35,328 nt of DNA from Cytophagaceae bacterium. GTDB taxonomy: Bacteria; Bacteroidota; Bacteroidia; Cytophagales; Cytophagaceae. The number at the start of each line of letters is the position of its first letter. Position 1 is the first letter of the stretch. The DNA is taken from the NCBI GenBank assembly GCA_014376985.1, contig JACMQM010000034.1:1-35328 (forward strand), in the 5' to 3' direction. This document shows, piece after piece, positions 6,384-15,969 of this stretch. The notes below the pieces were generated by a model, which was given only the letters and a program-made list of their open reading frames with translations, had not been told where the DNA came from and ran no database searches. The position numbers and the translations under genes were made by a program.

Positions 6384-9300
6384 GATGCGATAGTTTTAGA
6401 ACGAATGGAAGCAAATATAAAATACAATCCAGGAATGATGACGACTCCGAAAATTGTACCGAATAACATACCTCCGGCGGCGGCTGAACCAATTGTTTTA
6501 TTACCAATAGCACCTGCGCCTGAAGCCATCATCAGTGGAATTAATCCTGCCGTGAATGCAAAGGAAGTCATCAGAATGGGACGCAAACGTGCCACGGCAC
6601 CGTCTATAGAAGCTTGTAACACAGTACGGCCTTCTGATTGTTTCAGAATAGCAAACTCTACAATGAGTATGGCATTCTTACCCAACAATCCAATCAACAT
6701 GATCATGGCCACCTGTGCATAGATGTTGTTCTCTAGTCCAAATATATAAAGAAAGAAAAGCGACCCGAAAATACCGATCGGCAAAAACAACAATACAGAA
6801 AGCGGTAATAGAAAACTTTCGTATTGCGCTGTTAGTAAAAGGTAAACGAACAACAAACAAACGGCGAAAATATAAAATACCTGATCTCCTGAAATGATTT
6901 CCTCACGCGTCATACCTGACCATTCGTAATCATAGCCTCTTGGAAGATGCGTCTTCGCGGTTTCCTCAATGGCTTCAATTGCATCTCCGCTGCTGTAGCC
7001 GTCGGCAGCCTGTCCATTCAACATAGAAGACACATACATATTATAACGCGTCAATTGTTCCGGTCCGAAAATGCGCTCAATACGAGTAAACGAACTATAA
7101 GGTACCATCTCTCCATCTGCATTTTTAATGCGAAGATTAAGCAAGTCATCCGGTTGCGAACGATACTTTGGATCGGCTTGCACCATCACTTTGTACAATT
7201 GACCGTAACGAATAAAATTGGTAGCATAGTAACTTCCAATCAATATCTGCAAATTAGATAAAGCCATGTCAGCGGTGATTTTTTTCTTCGCTGCAATGTC
7301 CTGATCAATATGAATCAGGTATTGAGGAAATGAAGGATCGAAGCTGGAGAAGGCTTCTTTGATTTCAGGACGCATCTTCAGAGCCACTAAGAAATTATCT
7401 GTGACATCAGCCGTTTCCTGTAAATTTCCTTTTCCTGTTTTATCCAGTATACGAAATTCAAATCCATTGGCATTCCCAAAGCCAGGAACAGCTGGCGGTG
7501 GAAAGAATTGTATATCCGCATCTTTGATATGACTTGTTTTTTCCAGCAGTGCATCAATGAGTTCATTGGCATCCCGGTCTCTGTCGTGCCAGGGTTTTAA
7601 GTTGATGGTACTCATGCCGAAAGAAGAGCCCACTCCTTCTGTCATCATGCTGTATCCTGAAAGACTGGAAATTGATTCTACTTCTGTAAACGTTCTAGTG
7701 ATGCGGTCGATCTCGTCCATCACCGTTTCTGTTCTTTCCAATGTGGAGCCCACCGGTGTAGTGACGTTGACATATATTGTTCCCTGATCTTCCGTTGGAA
7801 TAAAACCTGTTGGGAGTATGTTGCCTATACCAAATGCCAGTACTACAAATACCAGTAAAACTCCTATGGTAATCATTTTTCTATTGACAATGATTCCTAA
7901 TAAATGTTTGTACTTACCGGCAATCTGTTCATAACGGTAATTGAAGATATCAAAAAAGCGTTGTATTTTCGTTTTCTTCGCATGTCCGTCAATGGGCTTA
8001 AGTATGATCGCACACAAGGCAGGCGTGAGCGTCAAGGCATTCACCGCTGAGATCACAATGGCAATAGCCATGGTCACAGAAAACTGACGGTAAAAAACGC
8101 CGACCGGTCCGGATAAGAAAGCAACTGGAATAAACACCGCAGACATCACCAATGTAATCGCTAAAATCGCTCCTGTGATTTCCTGCATCGCTTCGATGGA
8201 AGCAGATTTAGGATCCAAGTGTTTATCGTGCATCTTGGCATGCACAGCTTCCACTACCACAATGGCATCATCCACCACAATACCGATGGCCAATACCAAA
8301 GCAAACAACGTCAATAAATTGATTGAGAATCCGAACAATTGCATGAAGGCAAATGTTCCAATAAGGGATACTGGCACGGCCAGTATAGGAATCAAGGTAG
8401 AACGTACATCTTGTATGAACAGAAAAACAACGAGTGCGACCAAAATAAAAGCTTCGATCAATGTCTTGATGACCTCATGAATCGATGCATCCAGAAAACG
8501 TGATACGTCGTAACTGATGGTGTAATCCATGCCCGGAGGGAAAGTTTTCACTTTCATTTCCGCCAGACGTTTCTTTACCTCTTCAATGACTTTACTCGCA
8601 TTAGAGCCTGGTCTTTGCTTCAATACAATGGCAGCGGAAGGACTGTTATTTTCTTTAGATAACACATCGTACTCCACCGAACCGAATTCTACATCGGCTA
8701 TATCTTTTAATCGCAGCATCTCACCGGTCGGGGTAACCTTGATGACGACGTTTTCATACTGTTCCTTTTGTGTAAGCTTACCTGTGTAACGCAAGACATA
8801 TTGCATGGATTGAGACTTTCTTCCTGAGCTCTCGCCAATCTTGCCCGGCGCTGCTTCGAGGTTTTGCGCTCTTAATGCTGCTACAACTTCTTCCGCAGAG
8901 AGCTCGTAGTCATCCAGTCTTTGAGGCTTTAGCCATATACGCATAGCATACTCTCTATTGCCAAGGATGTCTGCAAAACCAACTCCTTCAATTCTTTTCA
9001 ACTCCGGCATCACGTTGATGTCGGCATAATTATAAATGAATTTTTCGTCAAAGGATTTATCGCTGCTCTTAAGGTTGATGTACAAGAGCATGCTGTTGAT
9101 TTCTTTTTCAGTGGAAACACCGGCTTTGATTACCTCTTCCGGTAATTCATCCAATACCGTAGCTACCCTATTCTGCACATTGACAGCAGCCTGGTCAGGA
9201 TCGGTACCTACTTTAAAATAAATTTGAATGACACTCGTACCATCGTTTCCAGAAACAGAACTCATGTAAGTCATGCCAGGTACCCCATTGATGGCTCGTT

Positions 9301-9496
9301 CGAGTGGAGTCACTACCGCTTTGGAACACACTTCTGCATTGGCTCCGGTATACTTGGTAATGACAGATACAGCAGGAGGTGCAATATCCGGATACTGTGT
9401 GACTGGCAAAGTAAACATAGCCAGCAATCCCAACAGCACAATAAAAACGGAGATAACCAGCGACAGTATCGGTCGCTCGATAAATTTTCTAATCAT
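6380..9496 (-). CDS. RND multidrug efflux permease, AcrB/HAE1 family
   Basis: Full-length 1038-residue inner-membrane pump, driven by proton motive force. The N-terminus MIRKFIERPILSLVISVFIVLLG is the standard RND first helix. Proton-relay residues are present in helix 4 (VLAIGIVVDDAIVVVEAVH, Asp409 and Asp410, matching AcrB Asp407/Asp408). The duplicated 6+6 helix layout with two large periplasmic loops and the YPDIAPPAV and VAMIMLIGLLGKNAILIVEF blocks place it in the hydrophobic/amphiphilic efflux group and not the heavy-metal (CusA) group. It lies 46 bp after the MFP gene and overlaps the outer-membrane factor gene by 4 bp, so the three are co-transcribed. The drug or metabolite range cannot be predicted. 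No dedicated local regulator is seen. Confidence -1.
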   Translation of the reverse strand: MIRKFIERPILSLVISVFIVLLGLLAMFTLPVTQYPDIAPPAVSVITKYTGANAEVCSKAVVTPLERAINGVPGMTYMSSVSGNDGTSVIQIYFKVGTDPDQAAVNVQNRVATVLDELPEEVIKAGVSTEKEINSMLLYINLKSSDKSFDEKFIYNYADINVMPELKRIEGVGFADILGNREYAMRIWLKPQRLDDYELSAEEVVAALRAQNLEAAPGKIGESSGRKSQSMQYVLRYTGKLTQKEQYENVVIKVTPTGEMLRLKDIADVEFGSVEYDVLSKENNSPSAAIVLKQRPGSNASKVIEEVKKRLAEMKVKTFPPGMDYTISYDVSRFLDASIHEVIKTLIEAFILVALVVFLFIQDVRSTLIPILAVPVSLIGTFAFMQLFGFSINLLTLFALVLAIGIVVDDAIVVVEAVHAKMHDKHLDPKSASIEAMQEITGAILAITLVMSAVFIPVAFLSGPVGVFYRQFSVTMAIAIVISAVNALTLTPALCAIILKPIDGHAKKTKIQRFFDIFNYRYEQIAGKYKHLLGIIVNRKMITIGVLLVFVVLAFGIGNILPTGFIPTEDQGTIYVNVTTPVGSTLERTETVMDEIDRITRTFTEVESISSLSGYSMMTEGVGSSFGMSTINLKPWHDRDRDANELIDALLEKTSHIKDADIQFFPPPAVPGFGNANGFEFRILDKTGKGNLQETADVTDNFLVALKMRPEIKEAFSSFDPSFPQYLIHIDQDIAAKKKITADMALSNLQILIGSYYATNFIRYGQLYKVMVQADPKYRSQPDDLLNLRIKNADGEMVPYSSFTRIERIFGPEQLTRYNMYVSSMLNGQAADGYSSGDAIEAIEETAKTHLPRGYDYEWSGMTREEIISGDQVFYIFAVCLLFVYLLLTAQYESFLLPLSVLLFLPIGIFGSLFFLYIFGLENNIYAQVAMIMLIGLLGKNAILIVEFAILKQSEGRTVLQASIDGAVARLRPILMTSFAFTAGLIPLMMASGAGAIGNKTIGSAAAGGMLFGTIFGVVIIPGLYFIFASIRSKTIAS

Positions 9497-9542
9497 ACGA
9501 ATGAAGATGAAGTAACGGTGTTTGTTAAGAAATTCCTATCGC

Positions 9543-10661
9543 TTAAAAAGCAGATAAGTCCTGAATGATATCATTCATGGAAACAAATTTAGAAACTACC
9601 TTCATCCCATCACTTGCCGTCTGAGTACCTTCGTATATAATTTTATCTTTAATGCCAATGCCGTTTGAAATCATGAACAAATGTGGCACTCTGGCCATGA
9701 TCTCTACCTGACGCATTCTGGCTACACCATTTTCATCGATGACAAATACAAAGACACGGTCCTGAATTTCGAAGGTTGATTTTTGAGGAATCACCATCGC
9801 GTCTTTAAAATCTTTTTCTATTCTGATCTTGCCGCTTGAACCGTGTTTCAATAATTTGCTGGTGTTTTTAAATCGCGCGCGAAAAGCGATGTTACCTGTC
9901 TTATCATCGATTTGACCATCCATGGTTTCTATGACACCAATATCCTGATGTTGTTGTCCATTGGCCAAAATCAATTTCACTTCTCTTTCGTCTTTATCCT
10001 TTCTTGTAAATTTAGACATGAAATCAAGGTATTCTTTTTCCGACACATCAAAGTAAGCATAGACTTCATCGTTGTGAGACAAGTTTGTGAGCAATGCTCC
10101 TTCTTCCAACAAGCTTCCTATTTTTTGAGGAATACGGTTGATTGTACCGCTGAATGGCGCTCTGATGGAGGTGTATGAAAGCATTTGCTTGGCGTGAGCT
10201 TCCTGAGATAAGGCTTCGTCTACTTTTGCTTTCGCTGCCTGAAATTTATTCTTGGCAAATTCGTATTCTATGTTTGATATAATTTTTTTATCGACCAATA
10301 TTTTAGTGCTTGCCATTTCAAGTTCCGCACTTTTTGCTTCTGTACGTGCGATCTTCAATAACGCTCTGGTTTTTGATAGTGCTTCTTCGTACTCGCGGTC
10401 ATTGATGCTGAACAGCAATTGTCCTTCTTTTACAAAAGAGCCTTCATCTACATGAACTTTCTCAAGATATCCAGTCACCTTAGTGCGTACATCTACATAT
10501 TGCACGGCACAAAGATCCGCTACATAATCGACATATGTATTGGTATCTACCAGTATAGGAGATGTAACAGGATACGATTCCGCACTTTGTGCAACTTGTT
10601 TGTTGCTGCATGAATACAAGGAAGCTGAAAATACGAACAGGAATACAATACAGTATTTCAT
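9543..10661 (-). CDS. RND efflux periplasmic adaptor (membrane fusion protein, AcrA-like lipoprotein)
   Basis: A 372-residue adaptor with a signal peptide and lipobox LYSC (Cys18). The order is as in AcrA: barrel-sandwich half (VTGYLEKVHVDEGSFVKEGQLL, about 60-82), a coiled-coil hairpin (about 90-150, ALSKTRALLKIARTEAKSAE and onward), the second lipoyl half (SIRAPFSGTINRIPQKIGSL) and the beta-barrel (around 210-290) with the membrane-proximal domain at the end (VFVIDENGVARMRQVEI). It couples the RND pump to the outer-membrane factor. It is first of the three core pump genes. A 116-codon frame on the same strand lies 44 bp upstream and may be part of the operon. Confidence -1.
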   Translation of the reverse strand: MKYCIVFLFVFSASLYSCSNKQVAQSAESYPVTSPILVDTNTYVDYVADLCAVQYVDVRTKVTGYLEKVHVDEGSFVKEGQLLFSINDREYEEALSKTRALLKIARTEAKSAELEMASTKILVDKKIISNIEYEFAKNKFQAAKAKVDEALSQEAHAKQMLSYTSIRAPFSGTINRIPQKIGSLLEEGALLTNLSHNDEVYAYFDVSEKEYLDFMSKFTRKDKDEREVKLILANGQQHQDIGVIETMDGQIDDKTGNIAFRARFKNTSKLLKHGSSGKIRIEKDFKDAMVIPQKSTFEIQDRVFVFVIDENGVARMRQVEIMARVPHLFMISNGIGIKDKIIYEGTQTASDGMKVVSKFVSMNDIIQDLSAF

Positions 10662-10705
10662 AATGATAGTTAGTTAATTAGTTATTCTTTATTCTCAAAT
10701 GAATA

Positions 10706-11056
10706 TTAGGCGAGATGCCAGGGAGGAGGACCCAGAATTTCTAAATACACATACAATGCATTACAAGGGCAAGCTATAGGGTTTTTAACCGCTTGTTCCT
10801 TTATATAAGGAGAAGCTACCAAGCCTGCTGAAAAAATATCAAAACAAACCACTTCTAATTTTTCTATTTCCGCTTCTGATGCAATCTGATCGTCCCAAAC
10901 TTCATAATGTGCTTGCAAACTGATGAATTGAGCCACTTGCTGGAATAAGTAGCTGCAATTACGGAAAGCAAAAAACATCAGGAAATAGCATAGAAAGCTC
11001 AGGCTCCATATTTGGAACAGGTTTGAAAAGCTTCTATGGAAGTTTATTGTTCTCAT
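10706..11056 (-). CDS. Unknown 116-aa single-pass membrane protein upstream of the RND operon
   Basis: Starts MRTINFHRSF; a hydrophobic stretch at about 17-32 (IWSLSFLCYFLMFFAF) would be a signal anchor. A soluble segment follows, with a possible helix (QIASEAEIEKLEVV), then VCFDIFSAG and a striking C-terminus, NPIACPCNALYVYLEILGPP then PWHLA. Cysteines include a Cys-Pro-Cys. I do not recognise the family. It shares strand with the efflux operon, has a plausible TAnnTTTG element (11124-11131) upstream and only 44 bp to the adaptor gene, so it may be an accessory or regulatory small subunit. It could still be a lineage-specific orphan; confidence that it is a real gene is moderate, based on non-random C-terminal composition. 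Confidence -1.
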   Translation of the reverse strand: MRTINFHRSFSNLFQIWSLSFLCYFLMFFAFRNCSYLFQQVAQFISLQAHYEVWDDQIASEAEIEKLEVVCFDIFSAGLVASPYIKEQAVKNPIACPCNALYVYLEILGPPPWHLA

Positions 11057-11123
11057 TTAAATCCAATTTAGTAAAAAAAAGGCAAATACAAGTATAAACA
11101 TCATTAATATGTAAAAATAGGTG

Positions 11124-11131
11124 CAAATTTA
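11124..11131 (-). promoter_or_regulatory. Putative -7 element for the efflux operon
   Basis: On the minus strand the bases read TAAATTTG, a perfect TAnnTTTG. It would start a transcript near 11121, about 65 bases before the 116-aa gene. The rest of 11057-11333 is AT-rich DNA with no gene that I can support. Confidence -1.
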
Positions 11132-11333
11132 ATGGTCTTTTATTATAAATATAATTATTAATGAAAATATAGGCTTAAAAGTAATAGCATAAACGATAAA
11201 ATTAATATTTTAATGCTATTGATTAAATCTACAAAAAACGCATAAAATTAAAATAATACAATATTCTAGCACAATAGTGATGGATATTGTACCACATATT
11301 CTTTCAATTTTCATTCTTGAAATAGTAAAATAA

Positions 11334-11363
11334 AAAAGGGGCAAACCAATGTTTGCCCCTTTT
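11334..11363 (-). terminator. Strong intrinsic terminator of the lipoprotein gene
   Basis: A perfect 13-bp stem, AAAAGGGGCAAAC (11334-11346) and GTTTGCCCCTTTT (11351-11363), with loop CAAT. On the minus strand the GC stem is followed by a run of Ts. The stop codon of the lipoprotein gene is 21 bases upstream. The symmetry may allow it to work in both directions. Confidence -1.
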
Positions 11364-11384
11364 CCATGATGATTAAATAAGAAA

Positions 11385-12332
11385 TTAATAAACGTCAACG
11401 GCTGTTTTCGTGCTACCGTCAACTCCCAACCAAGTCATTTTAACGCCATAGGCACAAGTAGCAGATGTTACTTCTTCCCCGTTGCTATCTACTCCGTATT
11501 TAATGGTTACTGTTCTCAACAAACCTTGTATACTGGCTTCTCCTGATACAGGGACAAATGAACAGGAAGCAGAAATCCACGTGATTGGATTGTTATCCGG
11601 AATTACTGTGTAAAAGCTTGTTCCAAATCTGGTGGTGCCCCATGCTGCAACGTGATGTGTTGCATCTCCATGTGCCTCTATCGTGGTATCACCCATTGTT
11701 TTGACCGTGTAGGCACTTCCTATAAGTTGACAAGTAATGGTTCTCGTTTTAGCAATGCTCCAATTTCTTTGCGAACCATTGGCAAAAATAACTTCCATAT
11801 TAGAACTGCGAACTCTACGCGTTCTGGTATCTAAAGCAGTCATTGTTGCAACGGAACCTCCACTGGTGTTAGTGATCTTAGTCGTGCCATTTAACGTGAT
11901 CGTTGTACCATCGTTTACACGAGTAGATTTGTAACTGTTATAAGTTAAAGTCATAACGGTATTCTGATCGCTCCAATGTGCTCCCGAAGTCAACTGCACA
12001 ATAATGCTGCCTGATCTCTTACGCCCACCAACATTGGTAGTACCATCGTAGTTAATTACTAATTTCTTTTCAGAAGCGGCTTTAGATTCGTCTATTGAAG
12101 CTCCCATTATAATATCAGCTGTTGTTCTTTGAGTAGAACTATTGGATGACATCGCTATTTCAGCGTCTGTTGCACCTGATTCATTTTCATTTTGTGCTCT
12201 AGTATCATCAGAACCCGCTGTTTTTTGATTCTCACTTTTTGGTGTTACATCTCCATCAGATGTTTTACATGCAGTTAATGCAAGCCCAGCACAAAAGAAG
12301 AGCATAGAAATTTTAAAGAATGTTTTTTTCAT
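11385..12332 (-). CDS. Unknown secreted lipoprotein (315 aa)
   Basis: The N-terminus MKKTFFKISMLFFCAGLALTACK is a lipoprotein signal peptide with lipobox LTAC (Cys22). A low-complexity Ser/Asn/Glu/Asp linker (about 25-70) leads to a beta-rich domain: LVINYDGTTNVGGRKRSGSI, NTVMTLTYNSYKS, GTTITLNGTTKITNTSGGS and later CAYGVKMTWLGVDGSTK at the end. This looks like a repetitive beta-sheet protein on the cell surface or periplasmic face. I know similar unnamed lipoproteins in Bacteroidota but no function. It is monocistronic, with its own terminator and a 209-bp gap to the histidine kinase gene upstream on the same strand. Four cysteines after the lipidation site are not in an obvious motif. Confidence -1.
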   Translation of the reverse strand: MKKTFFKISMLFFCAGLALTACKTSDGDVTPKSENQKTAGSDDTRAQNENESGATDAEIAMSSNSSTQRTTADIIMGASIDESKAASEKKLVINYDGTTNVGGRKRSGSIIVQLTSGAHWSDQNTVMTLTYNSYKSTRVNDGTTITLNGTTKITNTSGGSVATMTALDTRTRRVRSSNMEVIFANGSQRNWSIAKTRTITCQLIGSAYTVKTMGDTTIEAHGDATHHVAAWGTTRFGTSFYTVIPDNNPITWISASCSFVPVSGEASIQGLLRTVTIKYGVDSNGEEVTSATCAYGVKMTWLGVDGSTKTAVDVY

Positions 12333-12515
12333 GGTAATTATTTAAGGATTTTTGGTTTGTTTCGTCATCTCGTTAATGACTTTGCTTCTTGTCTTTGACA
12401 ACAACCAAACCAAACGCTTTCATCTATTTTTAGAGGCTTTTAAAAAAAAATACGCAGAGAACATTACTCAACTTGAGTATTAAAAGCTCAAATTATTTGA
12501 TTACTGATTACTAAA

Positions 12516-12554
12516 AAAACAGTATGATCTGACTGAACATCTTAATACTGTTTT
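12516..12554 (-). terminator. Intrinsic terminator overlapping the end of the histidine kinase gene
   Basis: AAAACAGTAT (12516-12525) and ATACTGTTTT (12545-12554) form a 10-bp stem; the left arm runs into seven As, so on the minus strand it ends with seven Ts. The right arm overlaps the last codons of the kinase gene, whose stop is 12542-12544. Confidence -1.
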
Positions 12555-14818
12555 ACTGTTTCTTTTTGACTTGTTACTTCCTGCAACTGAAGGGCAATAT
12601 TTGGCAATTCTATGACAAACTCAGAACCTTGACCAGGCGTAGAGATCAATTGAATAGAACCATTTAATTTCTCAATTATGCCTTTCACAATATACAAACC
12701 AAGCCCGGTGCCCATGGAATCTTCTGATGCACGGTAAAACATATCAAAAATCTTTGAATGAAATTTCTCGTCTATGCCTCTTCCATTGTCTTTCACTCTG
12801 ATCTCGACATGTGTAAAACTGTTCTTTACTTCTAATAAAATATAAGGATTAGATTGATCAATGCAATGATAAAGAATAGCATTAGAAATCAAATTATTAA
12901 ACAATGTCTTTAAGCGTAAGGCATCCGAATAAAACACAGTGGATTCATCGGCTTTGATATCAAAATTAATCTCTGAGAAATTTTTGATGTGACTATATGA
13001 AAGTATCGATTCCTGAATAATCTCTTTAAAATCAATTTTCTCATGCTGTATTTCAAGTCTTGCATTCCTTGAAAAGTCCGTTAAGTCTTTGATGACATCA
13101 AGTAGTTTTCTGACACTCGCATCGATCATATCCATATAACTTAGTTTGGCATCCATGCTTGGCTCTAGTTTGGACACCAACACCATTCCCAGAATGGAAG
13201 CTAATGGTGCCTTTAAGTCATGAGATGCGCTGTATACAAATCGATCCAATTCTGAATTGATCAATTGTAGTTCTTTATACTGTTCGTCTATTTTTAATTC
13301 GCTATTTTTTCTGCTGGTTATGTCTCTATAATTTGTAATGATGCTTTGAATGTTAGGTTCATGAAGTAAATTAGCGGAATAACCATCCACCCACCTCCAG
13401 CTGCCATCCTTGTGCAAAATCCTGAATTGTATGTACACGATTGCTCCTTGAGATAAAGTAACTTCAGCGAATTGGATAATTAAATTCCCTACATCATCCG
13501 GATGAACCAGATCGTTTGTTGTTCTTCCTAACAATTCTTCCGGCTCATAGCCAATGATGCGGGAAGTTGATGGACTGGCATATGTAATTTTACCTTTCGC
13601 ATCTGTCAGTGCAATGGCATCATTGCTATTTTCAATAAGCGCTCTAAACTTTTTTTCCTTTTCCTCTAGATTTTTTTCATTCTCTTTCACTTCCTGTATG
13701 TACGCATGAATTTGATTATTCATCCAAATAAAATTCATGATAAGTTGGCCCATTTCACTCTTAGCATCAATGTAGGAAAAATTTACATTTGCGGAAAAGT
13801 TACTTTTCACAACCGCTTTAATAGAATTTGACAACTCTCTTATTGGTCTGGTGAAAGAATTAGAAAACAAAAAACTAAGCACTATGCTTAAAATAATAGA
13901 GAGTATAATCGCTGAAATAAAAAACTGTTTATTCTCTACGCCAAGATTGTCATCATTTTGCTCTGATATTTGAACGAGTTGATTTGTTATCGTTTCGAAA
14001 GCTTCATCGTGCTTTTTCATTTTTTGAGACAATCCGTTTCCCTGATCCAATCCCAACTCTTTATCTACTATTACCCATTTATCGAAACAAGTCTTGTATT
14101 GATCCAACAAGGAAACAATACTCCATTTGCCTTGTTCAGATAAATGCGCATCGTTTAATATCTCCTCGCGTAATACGTCTGTATTCAGCGTATGTAAAGA
14201 GATGTAATTCTCATCCTTGCGAAGTATGTAATCCTTCTCATTCCGTCTTACGGTGAGCAGCAATACCATGTTAATAGAATCCTGATAGGTTTCTACATCA
14301 TGAATATATTTTCTCATTTGCCCCTCCAGTCCAAAATCTCTAAATCCTCTTTCATGTAACTTTAGAACAAAGAAATTATAGTCCTTCTGATACTCTTTCA
14401 ATTCTGACTTTAACTTTATTAAGTTTTGTTCAGGTATGATGTTATTATTGTTTTTAGAAAGTTCATCTAGTTCAAGGTCGATTGTTTCAAACAATTGATC
14501 ATTCTTTTGGAGGTATTCGTTTTCGGAAGTTTTATAAAAAAAATTATTCTTAGCATCGTACAGTAAAAACTGCATCCTGATTTTACTAAGCAATAAAATT
14601 TTTGATGAGTTGCTGTGGATCATGTTCTTAAACTCAGAACTTCTTTCGCGTGCCTGATAAATCGAATAACAATACACAGATACTATGGTAGTGATGAGTG
14701 TAAAGACACTAAATATGAGCAACAGTTTCGTTCTAAGGGTGTGAAAAATTCCAGGCCGCATGTCTACTTTCATTTGGTAGATGGTACGTTTATTTGAATT
14801 AGTTGGATGAACATGCAT
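12542..14818 (-). CDS. Membrane-bound PAS sensor histidine kinase, orphan
   Basis: A 758-residue hybrid-free kinase. Domains in order: TM1 (about 31-51), a large helical extracytoplasmic sensor (52-298) containing RRNEKDYILRKDENY, typical of four-helix/HBM-type sensor bundles; TM2 (about 300-318); HAMP (320-372); a short coiled coil (373-392, NEKNLEEKEKKF); PAS (about 390-502, ending WRWVDGYSANLL and ITNYRDIT); DHp with H-box SASHDLKAPLASI (His533); HATPase with NNLISNAILYH, DNGRGID and GTGLGLYIVKG. All catalytic boxes are intact. There is no receiver domain and no response regulator in the neighbourhood. A start at Met17 or Met20 is also possible because the first 16 residues are poorly conserved in type. 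It is followed by its own terminator. Confidence -1.
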   Translation of the reverse strand: MHVHPTNSNKRTIYQMKVDMRPGIFHTLRTKLLLIFSVFTLITTIVSVYCYSIYQARERSSEFKNMIHSNSSKILLLSKIRMQFLLYDAKNNFFYKTSENEYLQKNDQLFETIDLELDELSKNNNNIIPEQNLIKLKSELKEYQKDYNFFVLKLHERGFRDFGLEGQMRKYIHDVETYQDSINMVLLLTVRRNEKDYILRKDENYISLHTLNTDVLREEILNDAHLSEQGKWSIVSLLDQYKTCFDKWVIVDKELGLDQGNGLSQKMKKHDEAFETITNQLVQISEQNDDNLGVENKQFFISAIILSIILSIVLSFLFSNSFTRPIRELSNSIKAVVKSNFSANVNFSYIDAKSEMGQLIMNFIWMNNQIHAYIQEVKENEKNLEEKEKKFRALIENSNDAIALTDAKGKITYASPSTSRIIGYEPEELLGRTTNDLVHPDDVGNLIIQFAEVTLSQGAIVYIQFRILHKDGSWRWVDGYSANLLHEPNIQSIITNYRDITSRKNSELKIDEQYKELQLINSELDRFVYSASHDLKAPLASILGMVLVSKLEPSMDAKLSYMDMIDASVRKLLDVIKDLTDFSRNARLEIQHEKIDFKEIIQESILSYSHIKNFSEINFDIKADESTVFYSDALRLKTLFNNLISNAILYHCIDQSNPYILLEVKNSFTHVEIRVKDNGRGIDEKFHSKIFDMFYRASEDSMGTGLGLYIVKGIIEKLNGSIQLISTPGQGSEFVIELPNIALQLQEVTSQKETVKQY

Positions 14819-14925
14819 AGTTAATTAACAATTATTTAACACGATAAAACTCTGTAAGAGCCCTCATTTTAATGCAGGTAATTTATTAACAATAGCTTAA
14901 CTTCGAATAATTTGAATCCCCCGCT

Positions 14926-14933
14926 TATCTTTA
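14926..14933 (+). promoter_or_regulatory. Putative -7 element for the hydrolase-galactose operon
   Basis: TATCTTTA matches TAnnTTTG at all but the last base. It sits 27 bases before the ATG at 14961, giving a short leader. There is no clear -33 TTTG at 19-base spacing. Confidence -1.
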
Positions 14934-14960
14934 TAACTAAGTGTCTAATTAACTTTCATC

Positions 14961-15968
14961 ATGAAAGCAATCAAATGGGCAGGAGTAATACTGATAGTTC
15001 TCACATTGATCTATATATCAGGGGCACATCCTGCGCATTTAGTCATCAACAGTACTCCCATTTCTTATTCTACTATACTGCTACAGAAACTGGAGCAAAA
15101 TATTACTAATGATGAACACCAGATAAAAGATTTAAAAGCCGGTAATGAGGCGAAAATTATTTGGGTAGACACTATTCATAAAACCAAAACACCCTATGCT
15201 ATTGTTTATCTTCATGGATTCTCAGCTTCTCAGGCAGAAGCGCATCCTGTGCACTATAACATTGCCATGCGTTATGGTTGCAACTTATTTCTTCCGCGAT
15301 TATATGCTCACGGATTGAATGAACCAGAACCTTTATTGTCGTTGACTGCAGAGAAATTAATCCATTCTGCAAAACAAGCCATTGCTGTGGGAAAGCAAAT
15401 TGGTGAAAAAGTAATCCTGATGTCCACTTCTACAGGTGGTACATTATCTCTGTTGCTAGCAGGGTCTGATCCTGATGTTGCCGGTCTTATTTTATACTCT
15501 CCCAATATTGCTCTTTACGATAGTAAATCTGTACTCCTCACCCAACCCTGGGGATTGCAATTGGCCCGAACAGTTGTTGGAAGTAAGTATTATACCTTTC
15601 AAGCGCCGGATGCAGCCAAACCATACTGGAACACAAAATATAGAATCGAAGCGCTGATTGAATTAAAACGCATGCTGAATGCTTCTATGAATAAGAATAC
15701 ATTTCGTTCCATTCATCAACCACTCTTCCTTGGATACTATTACAAAGATCAAGATCATCAAGACGATGTTGTGTCCATACCGCGTATGTTGGAAATGTAT
15801 GATGAACTGGGTACAATACCTGCGTTAAAAAGAAAAGAAGCATTTCCTGAGGCAGGCTTCCATGTGATTGCTTCGTCTTACTGGAGTAAAAACACATCCG
15901 TTGTACAGGAAAAAACCGAAGCATTTCTGGAACAAGTCATGAAACTAACACCTGTAAAATCAAACTAA
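14961..15968 (+). CDS. Membrane-anchored alpha/beta hydrolase
   Basis: 335 residues. An N-terminal hydrophobic segment (about 5-21) would anchor or export the protein. The alpha/beta-hydrolase core begins at IVYLHGFSAS (oxyanion His-Gly, 85-86). The nucleophile is Ser157 in STSTGG, where the usual first Gly of GxSxG is Ser. Candidate acid residues are in YKDQDHQDDV (263-269), and the catalytic His is His301 in AGFHVIAS. Members are esterases, lipases or peptidases; the substrate is unknown. It ends one base before the nucleotidyltransferase gene (15970) and heads a tightly packed plus-strand operon with galactokinase and epimerase genes, so an ester or acyl-sugar substrate is conceivable but not shown. 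Confidence -1.
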   Translation: MKAIKWAGVILIVLTLIYISGAHPAHLVINSTPISYSTILLQKLEQNITNDEHQIKDLKAGNEAKIIWVDTIHKTKTPYAIVYLHGFSASQAEAHPVHYNIAMRYGCNLFLPRLYAHGLNEPEPLLSLTAEKLIHSAKQAIAVGKQIGEKVILMSTSTGGTLSLLLAGSDPDVAGLILYSPNIALYDSKSVLLTQPWGLQLARTVVGSKYYTFQAPDAAKPYWNTKYRIEALIELKRMLNASMNKNTFRSIHQPLFLGYYYKDQDHQDDVVSIPRMLEMYDELGTIPALKRKEAFPEAGFHVIASSYWSKNTSVVQEKTEAFLEQVMKLTPVKSN

Positions 15969-15969
15969 C

